Shown: positions 12,306 through 23,900 of the stretch, one piece after another
How positions within the stretch are numbered: position 1 is the stretch's first letter
Layout: each line of letters begins with the position of its first letter
Source: Hawksworthiomyces lignivorus
Taxonomy: Eukaryota > Ascomycota > Sordariomycetes > Ophiostomatales > Ophiostomataceae
Reading direction: 5' to 3'
NCBI GenBank assembly: GCA_002917075.1
Contig: NTMA01000017.1
Span: 6,589 to 70,588, forward strand
DNA length: 64,000 nt
Program-made: the position numbers and the translations under genes
The notes under the pieces: generated by a model
Seen by the model: only the letters and a program-made list of their open reading frames with translations
Database searches by the model: none
What the model was told of the DNA's origin: nothing

Positions 12306-14591
12306 TTAGGCCCAGTAGGGGTCACGCTCCAGCTCGTAGAACAACAGGTACACCTCCCGCTGCATGCCCAGCACCTCCCGCGTGCTGGCATCACGCACTT
12401 TCTCATCGCTGATCCGCCACCACCGGTCCTGCGTCTTCTTCCTCCGCCGTGCTGCGTGGTGCGCGTCATCGCTGGCGGCGGCGGTCTTCGTTGTCTTCTC
12501 GGCCACCTTGCCGTTGGCGATGGCCGCGCCATTGCTGTTCGCTGTTCCGTTCGCTGTTCCGTTCGCTGCCACCGGCCCGTCGCCGCTCTGGCTACCACCG
12601 TGCTGGCTGCCGGCGCGGCTCCCGGCGCGGCTACCGCTGCGCGATGATGGCGCAATCCGCGACCACGTCGACCGTGTGATCGACCGCAGGCTCGCCGTCT
12701 CGGCGGTTGCGTCGGCGCCGCTGCTGTTGCCGCTGTCATTGCCATTGATGGTCGCTTCGGGTAGCAGCTGTTGTTCACGCGGCGCCGATGTCGGAGGGAG
12801 TGGTAACGCTGACGACGATGACCTCTCACGGAGGCTCGAGGACTGCGACACTCGTCCGAGGGCCGCCTTGGCTCGTCCCAGGCTGGGGCTAACTGCCGCG
12901 TCGCCGAGCGGCGGCAGGTCGGCTGTTGACGATGCGGGGCTGCCACGGCTATTGGCGGCACTGATACCGTTCAGGGTCGCGGGCGTGCCGACGGCCAGGG
13001 TCGCATCGGACGAGCTGATTGTGGGCGTGGTCGCCGTGGGGGTGCTTGAGGGCGAGTAGACGGTGGATGGCTGGAAGGTATTGGGGTTCGAGTAGGGTGG
13101 GGATACGGTCTGCCGCCGGAACGACTCGTAGTGACCGCTGTGGTGGCTGCCCTTGTGTGTGACGACGCTGAGCAGCTTGTACCGGCGCTGGTGCAGCAGG
13201 CCGCCCAGCGGCAGCCGCTCGGGGAACGAGACCTTGGCCGAGTTCTTCTGCGACATGTTGGAGGCGTCGTAGATGGAGCGGGAAAGGTGGATCGCCAGCA
13301 CTTTGGGGAAGCTGACCAACCGGAAGTGCCGTGCGATCCGCCGCTTCGGTGCGTACCGGACGTCGGGCAGGGTGACGTCCTCGGGTGGCTGCTCCGGGTC
13401 GGTGTCGATGGCCCGCTGCAGCGCCGCGATGGACCGTCGCGCCTCCGCCTTGAAGGTCGCCGACGACGACTTGGCCAGCTCAGCCTCGAACATCTCCTTG
13501 GCATGTACCAGCCGGCACTTCTCGCACTTGAACTCGTCGATGTACTCCGTCTTGAGCATAGAGTCGAAGCAGGCGCTGAGCGATGTCGACGAGGCCTGCG
13601 GCACGTTCAGTGTCAGGGTGCAGAACGTCTGTTCGGAGGGTCGCGGCTTGAATCCGCATGTCAGGCACTCGATCTGCGACTCAATCTTGCCTTCCATTGG
13701 GAATCCATCTTCGTCGTCGTCGTCATCCTCGCCGCCTTTGCTGCTGTCGTCGCTTTTCTCTCCAGCTTTTTGGCCGTCATTCTGGCCATTTACTATCGTT
13801 TTGCTGCTGCCTGCTGCTGGCGGCTCTGATTCCTCTGCCGCCCCGCCGCTCGCGGCCGCTGCGATGCTGGCGAGTTTCTCATCGACAGCCTCGCTGTTCA
13901 GAGGCGCCGCGGCCCCGGTATTTGCCGTAGCCGCCAACTTCGACGCCACGCTTGTTGAGATGGCCTGCGCTGCCATCCGCTTTGCATATTTTCTTGCCCG
14001 TTGTCCTGCGTGATACTCGTCGCATAACCGCTCTGCTACAACCTGCAGGAACTCTTGCGCATCTTGCTGCTGCCGGCTGATCCGCTGCCGGAAGGCGACT
14101 TCGAGGACACGGACAAAGGGTCCTGCTGTGATGACCTTTTTGTAGATGGGCCGCTCGTTGAGCTGGTCGATCATGTTCTTGAGGCCTTTGGTCACCAGAC
14201 CAGCCTGCAGACCCTCGACCTTCCAGACCGGTAAGGGCCGGCGCGGCGAACCGGAACCGTCGGTAGACGGGATAACCACATCTTGGGGGACTGCATTCAC
14301 GTATACATCGGCATCATCGAGCTTGCGCCGGTGGGTCTCGCGGATGAGGTATATTCGGAGGTCGCCGAGACCGGCAAGTGCCTGCAGAACCGAGTTGATA
14401 AAGCAGTCATTGGCGGCATTGACGAGGCCGACAACGCCGGTCTTTCGGCTTGTGAGAGAGAGGAGGGAATTGCTGGATCCAGAGGGGTTGTTGTCGAGAA
14501 AGTAGGTGGGCGCAAAGACGTAGACGAGGGCGATGGTGGCCAGCGACGCCCCGGCCGCGTAGGTCGCGACAGAGAAAGCCTTGTCAGGCAT
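12306..14591 (-). CDS. UBP16: Membrane-anchored ubiquitin C-terminal hydrolase, UBP16-like
   Basis: Single exon, 761 residues from the ATG at 14591. The frame extends 16 codons further to an ATG at 14639, but the internal Met gives the expected MPDK start directly before the hydrophobic anchor (about residues 7-28). The Cys box GLVNAANDCFINSVLQAL places the nucleophile at Cys63. A zinc ribbon is formed by CLTC and CEKC pairs. The His box HKGSHHSGHYESF has the catalytic His at 487. The third catalytic residue is probably the Asp in WWRISDEKV (729). About 225 low-complexity Ser/Thr/Ala/Asn residues separate the His box from this last motif, much longer than usual. Yeast Ubp16 sits on the mitochondrial outer membrane, and the anchor here suggests the same; localisation is inferred. 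It removes ubiquitin from proteins as a cysteine protease. Confidence 0.88.
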   Translation of the reverse strand: MPDKAFSVATYAAGASLATIALVYVFAPTYFLDNNPSGSSNSLLSLTSRKTGVVGLVNAANDCFINSVLQALAGLGDLRIYLIRETHRRKLDDADVYVNAVPQDVVIPSTDGSGSPRRPLPVWKVEGLQAGLVTKGLKNMIDQLNERPIYKKVITAGPFVRVLEVAFRQRISRQQQDAQEFLQVVAERLCDEYHAGQRARKYAKRMAAQAISTSVASKLAATANTGAAAPLNSEAVDEKLASIAAAASGGAAEESEPPAAGSSKTIVNGQNDGQKAGEKSDDSSKGGEDDDDDEDGFPMEGKIESQIECLTCGFKPRPSEQTFCTLTLNVPQASSTSLSACFDSMLKTEYIDEFKCEKCRLVHAKEMFEAELAKSSSATFKAEARRSIAALQRAIDTDPEQPPEDVTLPDVRYAPKRRIARHFRLVSFPKVLAIHLSRSIYDASNMSQKNSAKVSFPERLPLGGLLHQRRYKLLSVVTHKGSHHSGHYESFRRQTVSPPYSNPNTFQPSTVYSPSSTPTATTPTISSSDATLAVGTPATLNGISAANSRGSPASSTADLPPLGDAAVSPSLGRAKAALGRVSQSSSLRERSSSSALPLPPTSAPREQQLLPEATINGNDSGNSSGADATAETASLRSITRSTWSRIAPSSRSGSRAGSRAGSQHGGSQSGDGPVAANGTANGTANSNGAAIANGKVAEKTTKTAAASDDAHHAARRRKKTQDRWWRISDEKVRDASTREVLGMQREVYLLFYELERDPYWA

Positions 14592-16607
14592 CTGACCCGG
14601 AGGGGAAACGAGGATTCCGTTTCTCGGCCAGAAGTGCAAAGAGGCTGTAGTAGTAGTTCGAAGGGGTCAGGTGTAAGAATCGGACGAAAGTTTGACTCGG
14701 ATGGCCCGGTGCGCCGTAGATCTGGGAAGGAAGACCTTGGGATTGAATCCTAGTACGAAGAGAAAGGAGTGAACAGTTGTGATGAGTGAAAGTTACAGGG
14801 TTCTTCAGGAGTATTCGTCAGTACGAAGGCGGTAACTGCGGAACATACGGCGGTCGGAGCGAAAAACCTGCGACGCCGGGGGGGGGCGTAAAGTGTAAGG
14901 TTGCAGGGGGAGGGGGGCCAATTCTTTAAATTCTCTAATTAGTTTATATTTCCGTGTTGGTGTGGTATTTGTGTTAATTTTCCCTTCCGGTTGGCCTTTT
15001 CTCCATGTTCCTTTTTGTCCTTTTTTTTTTTGGCGGTTCTTTCTGCTAGCGATCAGACGGTGCCAGAGAACAAGCCAATAAGCTAATGTCCGTATGCGCA
15101 ACAAACTGGGGAAGCGAATAGTGGGGGTCCGAGTACGAATACTGTTTGTATGTAAGATGTGTGTAAATGCTTATGATGCTGAAACGGTGATGCAATCAGG
15201 GGCTTAGGGATGGAAGCATAAAGGAACAAAACGAAGAAAAGAGGAGAAGAAGAGGAAAATAGAAAAGAAAATGAGGATCACGACAACTTTTTAAAAGGAG
15301 GAAGTCGCACGCCTCGGTTTACTAGGACGTCTTTTTGGACAGCTGCCAATTTCAGACGGCAGATGCTGCTTCTTGCCCGTCAGCCCGGGAAAAGGGCGGT
15401 GCACGTTTGTTCTTTCCCTAGCCAGAGACTGCAAGAAGGAAAAGAATACCGACAGCGGTAGTCCTAGTCGGTGGATGGCGCCTTCCGCAGCCAGAACAGG
15501 CAGAACCTTGGCAATGGTGATTGTCTTGCTATTCGAAACGGGGCAGGCACCCCGCAGTTGTAACTTCCATTCTCGGGTCTAAGTGCGTATTCGTATGGAA
15601 GATAAAAAATCGCTCTTTAATCAGATGTATATTATCGAGCGTTCACGGATTCAAGCACACACCGCACCCCCCTCGTCCAAAACAAACTCCATGTAATTAA
15701 ATAGAGAGTTGTGTCGCCTCTCTCTCGCAGTCTGCACGAGACTACAATTGCGAGCTGCTTCTTTCTGATTTTTTTTTTTTTCCATTCGCCTTTGTCGCAT
15801 TCGGTGTCTCCTTTGGTTTGTTTGCCTGCCTGGCTCTCCAGCCACGGGCGAACCCGAGTCCCCGGTCACAGATCGGGATAGAAACCAGGCCATTAGACGA
15901 AAAGGTCCTTTCTCGCTGCGCCACTGTAACGACAGGATAGTGTTCCTTTTTCGACTTTTCACCTGCTGCCATGCCCGGATACGCAATACGACTCCAACCA
16001 CAGCACAATTCTGCGCGCAGTCTTGACGGGGCAGTCTTGAGGGAATTTCAAGTGCCGAGGGCTACGTCGCACGGTGGAAGCACTTCACTCGCTTTGTCCA
16101 ATCTAGGGAACTCGGGGCCGGACACGGATTGATGCTAATCACCTTAAATGTGAAAATACGCATACCCATTGCATCGTAATACAAATTGCATCTCGTCGCA
16201 CAACAAATCCCAGATGTTGCTGTTGTTGCTGTATATTTTAACGCCTTAATGCACACAAGTGTCTATAATATGTATAGTACAAAAGACCCAGGTTCTTAAC
16301 GAAGAGCCGAGGTTCAGGTTGCCGTGAGTGACCTCAGTTGGGTTTTTTGTGATATCTATGAATAAAAGCCAACAAATCACACACCGTACAGAAAACCTAA
16401 ATGCAAAGCAAATACCAATGCAAGAGCAAAAAAGCAACACGAAGACCACATGTATGGGCCAAGATAAGAAACAAATGGTGGGAGACGACGCCTCGTCTGT
16501 CCTTCCAAGCTCGGTGTAGCACCACGTTGCAATTTGCCTGCCCGCCAAGCCACTTCACCTGCTGCACCTCAGTTATCCGCCATCTACGTCTCTGTGCCCT
16601 GGTTCTC
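14592..16607. other. Upstream of the deubiquitinase / downstream of PRPP synthetase
   Basis: No supportable gene. The left part is the UBP16-like promoter and leader, with a G-rich patch near 14879-14886. The right part contains the 3' region of the PRPP synthetase. A tRNA-like but defective patch around 15836-15905 on - was considered and rejected. Confidence 0.5.
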
Positions 16608-18398
16608 CTAGACCGGTACGTGAGTAAACAGATAGCTGACGCTCTCGCCGTTGTGTGTGCGGCGGATGGACTCAGCAATCGTGCTGCTCACGTCGATGAC
16701 CTTGATCTTTGGACACCGCTCCTGCTTGTCACCCAGGGGCACCGTGTTGGTGACTACAACCTGGGACAAGAAGCTCTTGTTGATTGTTTCGACAGCGTTG
16801 CCCTGGAAAGAAAAGGTTAGTATTCTAGGCAGCCTTCTCGTTAAATATGCTACACAATAGCTGAATTAGCGGCTCTTCACTTACGCTGAGAATGCCGTGG
16901 GTCTAATTTATGTTAGCAACTTATTCACTCCAAGAGCATTGTAAGGGTAGGCAGACGCTGAAACTTACCACAATGGCGACCACTTCCCGAGCACCGTGCT
17001 CCTTGAGAGTTTGTGCAGCCTTGTATGAGGTTAGTTACTATAGTTTAAGACGAAAATATGTAGGGCAAGGGTGTGATAACTCACCTTGGCAAGCGTGCCG
17101 CCTAAGAGAAAAAAAATCCTGATGTTAGCATCCTGTTTCGCTTGAGGGAGATAAGAGGGAAATCGAGATCTCCACGGAGCTAAGACATACAAGTATCCGC
17201 CATCTGCAAGATTGTTAGCCTTCATCTGAAATCCAACAATATGTATCTCTGTTGGATGGGGGGATTGCACTTACATCATCTACCAAAACAGCCACCTTGT
17301 CCTGGACGTCGCCTACAAGGACCATGCGACCAACCACGTTCGGCCGGGGACGCTCCTTATGAATAAGAGCAAAGGCCCGGTCTAGCCGGTCTGCAATCGA
17401 TGTTGCGCGCTTTGCACCGCCGGCGTCGGGGCTGACAATGACGGTGTCCTCGAGAGGAAGGTTTTCACGGATGAATCGAAGCACGCTCGGCTCCGCGTAG
17501 AGATTGTCAACGCTGTGGTAGTGTCAGCATAGAAGAAGGCTACAATCTCTACCAGCTTCTCGATCGGAGACGGGAATGAAGAGAAGAGGATTGGCTTACG
17601 GGACGCTGAAGAAGCCCTGAATCTGAGAGGCGTGCAGGTCCATGGTGATGACGTGGTTGCAGCCGGCGGTCACCAGCATGTTGGCGATCAGCTTCGCAGA
17701 GATGGGCGCGCGGCTCTTGTCTTTCTTGTCTTGGCGCGCATAGGGGAAGTTGGGCACCACGGCAGTGATGCGCCGGGCGGACGCAGTGCGGCACTGCAGA
17801 TAAGCGTCAGTTTGGTCGGGCTTGCGAGAGCGGGTAGAAGGAGAGGGCAGAACCAACCGCATGGATCATGATGAGCAGCTCCATCAGACCATCATTGATG
17901 TCACCAGGAGCGGTAGATTGCAGAATGAACACTGCAAGGTTAGACACAGCTGTTTGCAAGCATGAATGGTACGGATCGAGGCGTTCTCACCATCCTCATC
18001 TCTGACCGATTCGCCAATTGTAACGCTCTGCACCGAGTTAGCTGCAAGAAGACAGCCGCTGAACTCTGTAAGCAGCAAGGCTCACCGTCTCTTGATTTGA
18101 ATAGTTCAGGCCTGTATGCGTGCGGACATGGTCAGCCAAGCTCACAACCTTTATCAGATACCCTTCCTCCACATTTCATAACGCAGAAGCACACCACTTA
18201 CTCATAGTCTTTGCGAGCTCGATCCCGAGGCTGTAACATGTGTGCATTAGAGTTAGCATTAGGGTCTCATTCGTAAGCCCCCGCTGTAGCTTTGGCACCG
18301 AGGCCGCCTTGTCATTCTTACCGGTCGGCCACCAGACGGGCCAGCATCGGGTGGCTGTTGCCCGACAGCAGTTTGATCTCGTTGGCTGCGTCTCCCAT
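16608..18398 (-). CDS. Ribose-phosphate pyrophosphokinase (PRPP synthetase), 12 exons
   Basis: Exons on -: 18398-18322, 18230-18202, 18111-18086, 18027-17991, 17931-17858, 17793-17600, 17512-17275, 17203-17191, 17101-17085, 17019-16969, 16902-16885 and 16802-16608. They give 969 nt and 322 residues, the normal family length (about 318). All junctions keep frame; intron 5 has the weaker donor GTTGGT. The enzyme makes PRPP from ribose 5-phosphate and ATP for purine, pyrimidine, His, Trp and NAD synthesis. Motifs seen are [17 protein letters not shown] near the N-terminus, the flexible loop [16 protein letters not shown], the metal/substrate signature [12 protein letters not shown], and the PRPP loop VLVDDMADTCGTLAK. 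The C-terminus is THVPV, close to PRPS. Introns 7 and 8 split the PRPP loop and leave exons of 13 and 17 nt. Exon 11 has 18 nt. Fungi carry several PRS paralogues and I cannot say which this is. Confidence 0.93.
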
Positions 18399-19890
18399 TG
18401 TATCGGCTTTCCTCTCTGTATCTTCCCGGCGGCGATAGAGGCGATGAGGCTGAAAAGGGAATGCAATTGCTGCTGTTTGATGTGTCTTTTCTTCCTCTTT
18501 CGCAACTCAGAAGAAAAAGAACGTGATATATTCTGTCAGTGTTTTCTTAACTTCTCTCACGCATAAAGTACGCAATGGTCATGACTGTAATGGGGATCCA
18601 GGACAAAGACCACATGCTATAATTTTTTTTTTCTTAAGCATATTGCCTCTCATCGGCGGTTGGCTATCAACCAACCCCACACTAGCTTAGACGGAAATCT
18701 ACGGATCTGTAGAACATACAGTATTAGCACTGTCTATTTCTATGCGTTTGTCACATTACCTGCACTGTCTAGCTGTCATATCATATGGTACTAAATCGAA
18801 GAAAAAGTTGAATGAAGAGTCGAAGGCACGAAAGGTTTAGGGATGAAGCGAACAAGCAATGCAATGGAAATATAGAGTACGATTCAGATGTTAAGGGAGA
18901 ATAGAAAAATAAAAGAATTGAGCGGAGCGTATTTAGAGAAGAAATCAAGGCAGGCGTAGGCATAACTTGGCCGGAGGGGATACAATCCGAGAGCGATCAC
19001 AAAGCTGCTTTTGCCATGCTGGGTTCCTCTTTTACAATGAAAGAAATGCTTGCAGCATTTTGTTTGCATGTGTATCGTTTGGATGACACGGCTATTCACA
19101 AGCTTGAAAAAAAAATATATGCCTGGCGTGGTACTCTGCTCACAAATGAAGGACTCTAATCTCATAAACCGATGCAGCACGCTTAGCCGCTTATAGACAA
19201 TCATCTCGGAGACAAAATCGAATCGCATTTCTAGAATTCCATGGCTAGCAGCAGCGACACAGCCGGCGGCAATGAAGCATATCGTTTGCACAGCGACCAA
19301 GTCGGGATTCGTTCTGAAGCTGCTTGATTGGCTGAGCGACGCTGGCCCTCTTAACGCCGCGACATTTTTAATTCCCAAATGCACCTACGAGCTGGCGTGC
19401 TTGCGATATGCCTTAGCGGTGCTGCGAGCACGCGCGGCTCACGGCAAGGCTGAAGCGTCAGAAAGAGTGTCTGCAGGGCGTCGTTTCTCGACCATGTTCG
19501 CCATGCGAGTGGACTCGAAGTAGACATGACACTGTCGCCGAGTCCAGCGTAGTGCGCGCGCCACACAGCACAAAGAACCTGAATATTAATACCCCCATGA
19601 AGCAAGACGTGCTGGTTAATTGCATACTACATGCACGCAGAAAAAGCCGAAGCAGCCAGAAGAAGAGCGAAGGGCAAGACAATAAAAAGCAAATTAGCCA
19701 GTTGCGTCATTATTTTTCGAGTATCCGGTTGGTAACGTGTTGTATTATGGGCTCATTGGCTGCTTATCCGAAAGAATTCACCGGCCGCTAAAAGCCACCC
19801 TAGCCAGGGGAAGAAAGTGCTGGAAGATATTTCAGCGGATCTGGTGGCCTGTGAAAGTGCACAACTGCGCTGGTACAGACAACCGGGCGA

Positions 19891-19960
19891 GTCTGATCAA
19901 CTTTGGTCAAGCCTGGTCAAGTCTGGTCAAGCCTGGTCAAGCCTGGTCAAGTCCGGTTAA
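19891..19960 (+). repeat. 10-bp tandem repeat, seven units
   Basis: Seven consecutive 10-bp units with consensus G(C/T)CTGGTCAA; the first, second and last are diverged. Each unit carries TTGACC on the other strand. Differences are mostly C/T. The period is close to one DNA helical turn. No coding or known element explains it. Confidence 0.85.
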
Positions 19961-20097
19961 GCTGGGGGGTCATCTGAGGAGCACAACCGTTTATTGACTG
20001 TAAGAATATCCAATATATTGTGAAGCCAGAACAGCTTAGAGTCTAGCATACGCCCACCATTGGCGGGCGGTGAGGCGGAATAGCGTGCTGGGCACCT

Positions 20098-20114
20098 AAA
20101 AAAAAAAAAAAAAA
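20098..20114. repeat. A17 homopolymer
   Basis: Seventeen consecutive A, with no gene assigned nearby. It could be the tail of an old retroposed sequence, but I see no matching body or target-site duplication. Confidence 0.8.
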
Positions 20115-20922
20115 GCGGAGGGCAAGGCAGCTTGCCGCTGTCGTATGCAAATCGATATGTACATAACCCCATATAATAGGTAGAGTAAAGGGAGCCGCTA
20201 GTCGGTAAGCGAGTACTACCAATACTGCCCGATGAATTTCTAGGCGGTAAAGACGGTCTTCCTCTATTTGCATACGCTACTTGCGCTACGTGAATTTATT
20301 CCTGTCGAGCCCAGTCCATGCATCTAGCGTAGTGCTGTAGTTCAAGCCAGTACCTGCTGTATTACAGCGTCCGAATCCAAAATTTCGAAATTCTCCACCT
20401 TCCATCCTCGACCTCACTTTTCTCTCTCCCTCATCTACGCAACCAGCATCACAACCACGGCAGCTCGTGGATGTGAGAGTATCGACTTTATCCTGTATTG
20501 GCGACGGATCAGTTATCCCTCTCGTCTATCCTAGTCTGTTTTTAGACACCATAGAGAATCATCTGAGCCGTCGTTGCTGCCCTAGCTCTCCGCGAGGCTG
20601 CCTTTCGAGGACGACCTGCACTCGTCTTCTTGGGGCCTGCTTCCAAGCTCTGAGCAGCTTGCTTTCCCACCGTCCATCACCAACCCATGACCGCCCAACA
20701 ACACTTTGTATTGCGGCCCGCTGATTTTGGATGCTTCACCTCCGCGGGCGAAACCATCGCCACCAACGCGTTGCTCTGGGCTGTGGAGGGGGCGTTTTGA
20801 GCTGAGCTTGCTTCGGCTCTGACCACTTCTTTCTTTTCCCTCATCTCTCTCGTCATATCTCTTCCCTTCCACCTTGCATCCTGCATTTTAGTCTTAACGC
20901 AAAGTTTTTGGGCACCGTCACC

Positions 20923-23900
20923 ATGGTTAAGATAACAAAAGCCCTTCAGCCCAAGCACCGGGAGTCCATGGTACGTCCTGCATGAGCTCACCTATTTCTC
21001 GCCGTCCCCTGACCTCTCCCCATGCTCCACCTGGATCTCCGTCTGGAACCTTGCCGCCTGCTGACTTCTTTCTTCCTTTTCTCTAGTCTCCATGGTTAGC
21101 AGAATATGTCCAGTCTGCAACAAATTCGCCACTGCCTCTGCTGCCGCGTGTCCTCGACCAGTTTCCATCAAGATGGCCCTTCCCGCGCGGTGATATGTAC
21201 CACTGGATCCCTCTGCTAAACCGGTTTGACAACATTCTCGAGTGCTTCGTAGAGACGTATGAACTCCGGAGCGGACCACAGACGCGCGATTTCGGACGCG
21301 AAATCCTCCTGCAGACCACATCCCATGCCATCGACTTCCGAGACGGCCACAAATGGGATGCGACCGAGCTGGAGAAGCTTGGCTTCGGGGAGGATGCCGA
21401 CTGCCAGCTCGTGCTCTCCGTTCTCAAGTTCACACGCAACCTGCTGCAGCACTGCGGGAACCGGAGCATCTATGCTAGTAGCGCACATCTCAGCAGCCTC
21501 CTCAACTCATCGTCTCTGCATATATTGAAAGCCACGTTGCACGTAGGACATGAACTTGCACTGCGCTATCACGCATCATACAAGCGAGCTAGCACCTCGT
21601 CTCGTGTCTTCCATTCTGCGCTGCTGCAGAACCACTACGATATCGACCTGGACAGAGTACAGCAGCTGGCCTTGCCCTTTGTCAAAACGCCACTCGCCGG
21701 CTTCTCCGCCCCTTCCGTTGCCGGCCTCCACCGCCGCGCTTCAACACCTGCGGCGGGAGCACTGGGAACACCCACTCCGTCGACAGCACACGCAGCACCG
21801 ACTTCCGCTGCGCTAGCCACGCCGTCGAGTAACAAAGGGAAGGAAAAATCACATCCCGGTCCGCCATCCTCGGCACCAGCAGCCCCAAAGAATGTGACGT
21901 CGCTGTTCGCAAATGACTTCGTCTCTATTGCCACTGCTGGCCCCGCTGATGCGGCGAATGATACGGCTGCTCCGAGCAGCGAAGATGGAGCTTCGTCTAT
22001 TTGGAACAGCTGGGGCGACATCAAGATCACATACTATCCACAGCACCTGCCCTGCCCACAAGACGGGCCTGAACAGGACGTCTCGCAGAGCCCGCAGGCT
22101 GCCTTTGAACGCAGCGCGTATTCGGCAGCGCCTTCGACGCCGACTCCGCTTCGCCGCTCTTCGACCATGGGCTCCCAGACGCAAGACCGCTCTCCGCGGA
22201 CGCCTGGCTTGGCTGTCGAAGACGCTTCATCGCCATTTAGCCCAGCACAGATGCGGACCCCTGCCAATCCTGCGAGCAGCGAAGATGCCGCCGCCTCCTC
22301 CGGCCAGCATACCTTTGAGCTTACATCTCGCTCCGTACAGTCCTGCACCGTGTACGAGCTGATGTCGCGCTGTCCATCGGACATGCCCGTCACCTCGCGC
22401 TACGAGCTGCTGAGCCGGATTCGCACGGCCAAGGCCCTTCTTGGTCCGGTCGAGACACGCCAGCTAGCTCTTGCTGTCCGCCTGCTGGCCATTACGAATC
22501 TCGCTTTCATCCACCCGGAGATGGCGTTTGTCGAGAAGGTCATGAAGCAGGACTCGGAGGAGCCTAGGCGCTATCAGCTTGCCTACCAGCTGGCAGAGCT
22601 TATCCGACCCGGTGCTGGCTCCACGCCCGTTCCCATCTGGCTTCAGTCCATCGCGCTGCAGCTGCTCGAGAGCCTGGCTGGTTTCTCCACCAAGACAAAC
22701 GATGTCATGTCTGCCGTCAACGCAACCGTCAACCACGGCGTCTTGCTCTACGTCCTTCGTAAGGCTGTCGCCGATATGAAGGAGGACAAGCCGGAGAGTC
22801 CGGAAGAGACGATCCTAAACGACGACTGGCGCAAGCAGCTCTTTTCCCTCACGCTGCATCTCACAGCTGGCAACCGCATGCCGGATATTATGTCTGCGGG
22901 TCTGATGGATATCCTGGTCGACGCGCTCAAGCTGCGCACTCCAGTTGCGGAGCGCAACTACCTCGTCGTCGTTACTTTTCTAGACACGGTCGTTCTGAAC
23001 TTTCCTACCTCCTTCCAGTCCTTTGCCAGCGCTCATGGCCTCGACGTTGTCTCGCAGCTCCTGATCGACACCGCTGGCTCCGCTAAGCAGATTGTCGAAC
23101 GTGGCAAGATCACGCAGCCTGAGATGCGATGCAGCGTTATCGACTACGACATCCCCTTCTACCTGCAACAGACACTGAAATGGCTTCTCAAGTTTATCTA
23201 TCATCTGATGGCGAGTTCTTTTCAGTTTGGGCCCGGCAACGACCGCCTCCTCCGCAATCTCGTGGACAACTCCCAGCTCCTGCACAGCTTGCGCACTATC
23301 CTCGAGAATATGACAATGTACGGATCAGTTGTCTGGACCAATGCTGCGACTACTCTCAGCCATTTTATCAACCATGACCCGACAAGCTTTGCAGCACTGT
23401 CTGAGTCTGGTTTGGTTCAGAGCTTCCTGGAGGCCATCACTCGACGTCCTCTACCTCCTGTCGAGTCTCCCCCGGATCGGGACGAGACCCAGGGTGGCAG
23501 CCAACGGAGAGGTGGCGACGACAGCAACCGGAACCGAGACGAGAGCGGCAACGACAATACCGAAAACAACGCAGGTGAAGGAAGCGCCGAGGCAGCTAGT
23601 GCGGGAGAGCGTCGCGCCGATGGCAATGGCGACAACGATGACGACCATGACCACGACGATGACCCAGACTCGCCCTTCTCGGAAGCAGACTCTTCGTTCA
23701 ACTCATCCCAGCCGTCTCCCCTCACCGAAGAGGAGCTGTCCCGTCCCAGAGACTGGACGCTGGCTGGTGGTATTCTGCCTTCTACCGAAGCCATCGGCGC
23801 CATTCCGTCAATTCTGAATTCCATCTCCCTCAACAACACCGGCCGCAAGATGGTGGTGGCTTCTCGCGCCTTTGAGAGCTACTTTGAGATATTTGAGAGC

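Larger units (their letters stand above)
18399..20922. other. Divergent intergenic region, PRPP synthetase / TOM1-like
   Basis: About 2.5 kb between two divergent starts, with no gene I can support. It holds a 10-bp tandem repeat (19891-19960) and a run of 17 A at 20098-20114. The middle is AT-richer, and from about 20390 the sequence is CT-rich up to the TOM1-like ATG at 20923, likely its promoter and leader. Confidence 0.55.

Noticed and set aside
15836..15905. tRNA-like patch on - (D-arm-like GTCTAATGG, then CCCG...CTGTGAC...CGGG and CGGGTTCGCCCG)
   Set aside because: The acceptor arms do not pair, the anticodon stem has only four pairs with a nine-base loop, and the T loop lacks three bases. 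At best a decayed tRNA relic; a covariance-model scan would decide.
20098..20114. A17 run as the tail of a retroposed gene or LINE/SINE
   Set aside because: No matching body, internal promoter boxes or target-site duplication found beside it.
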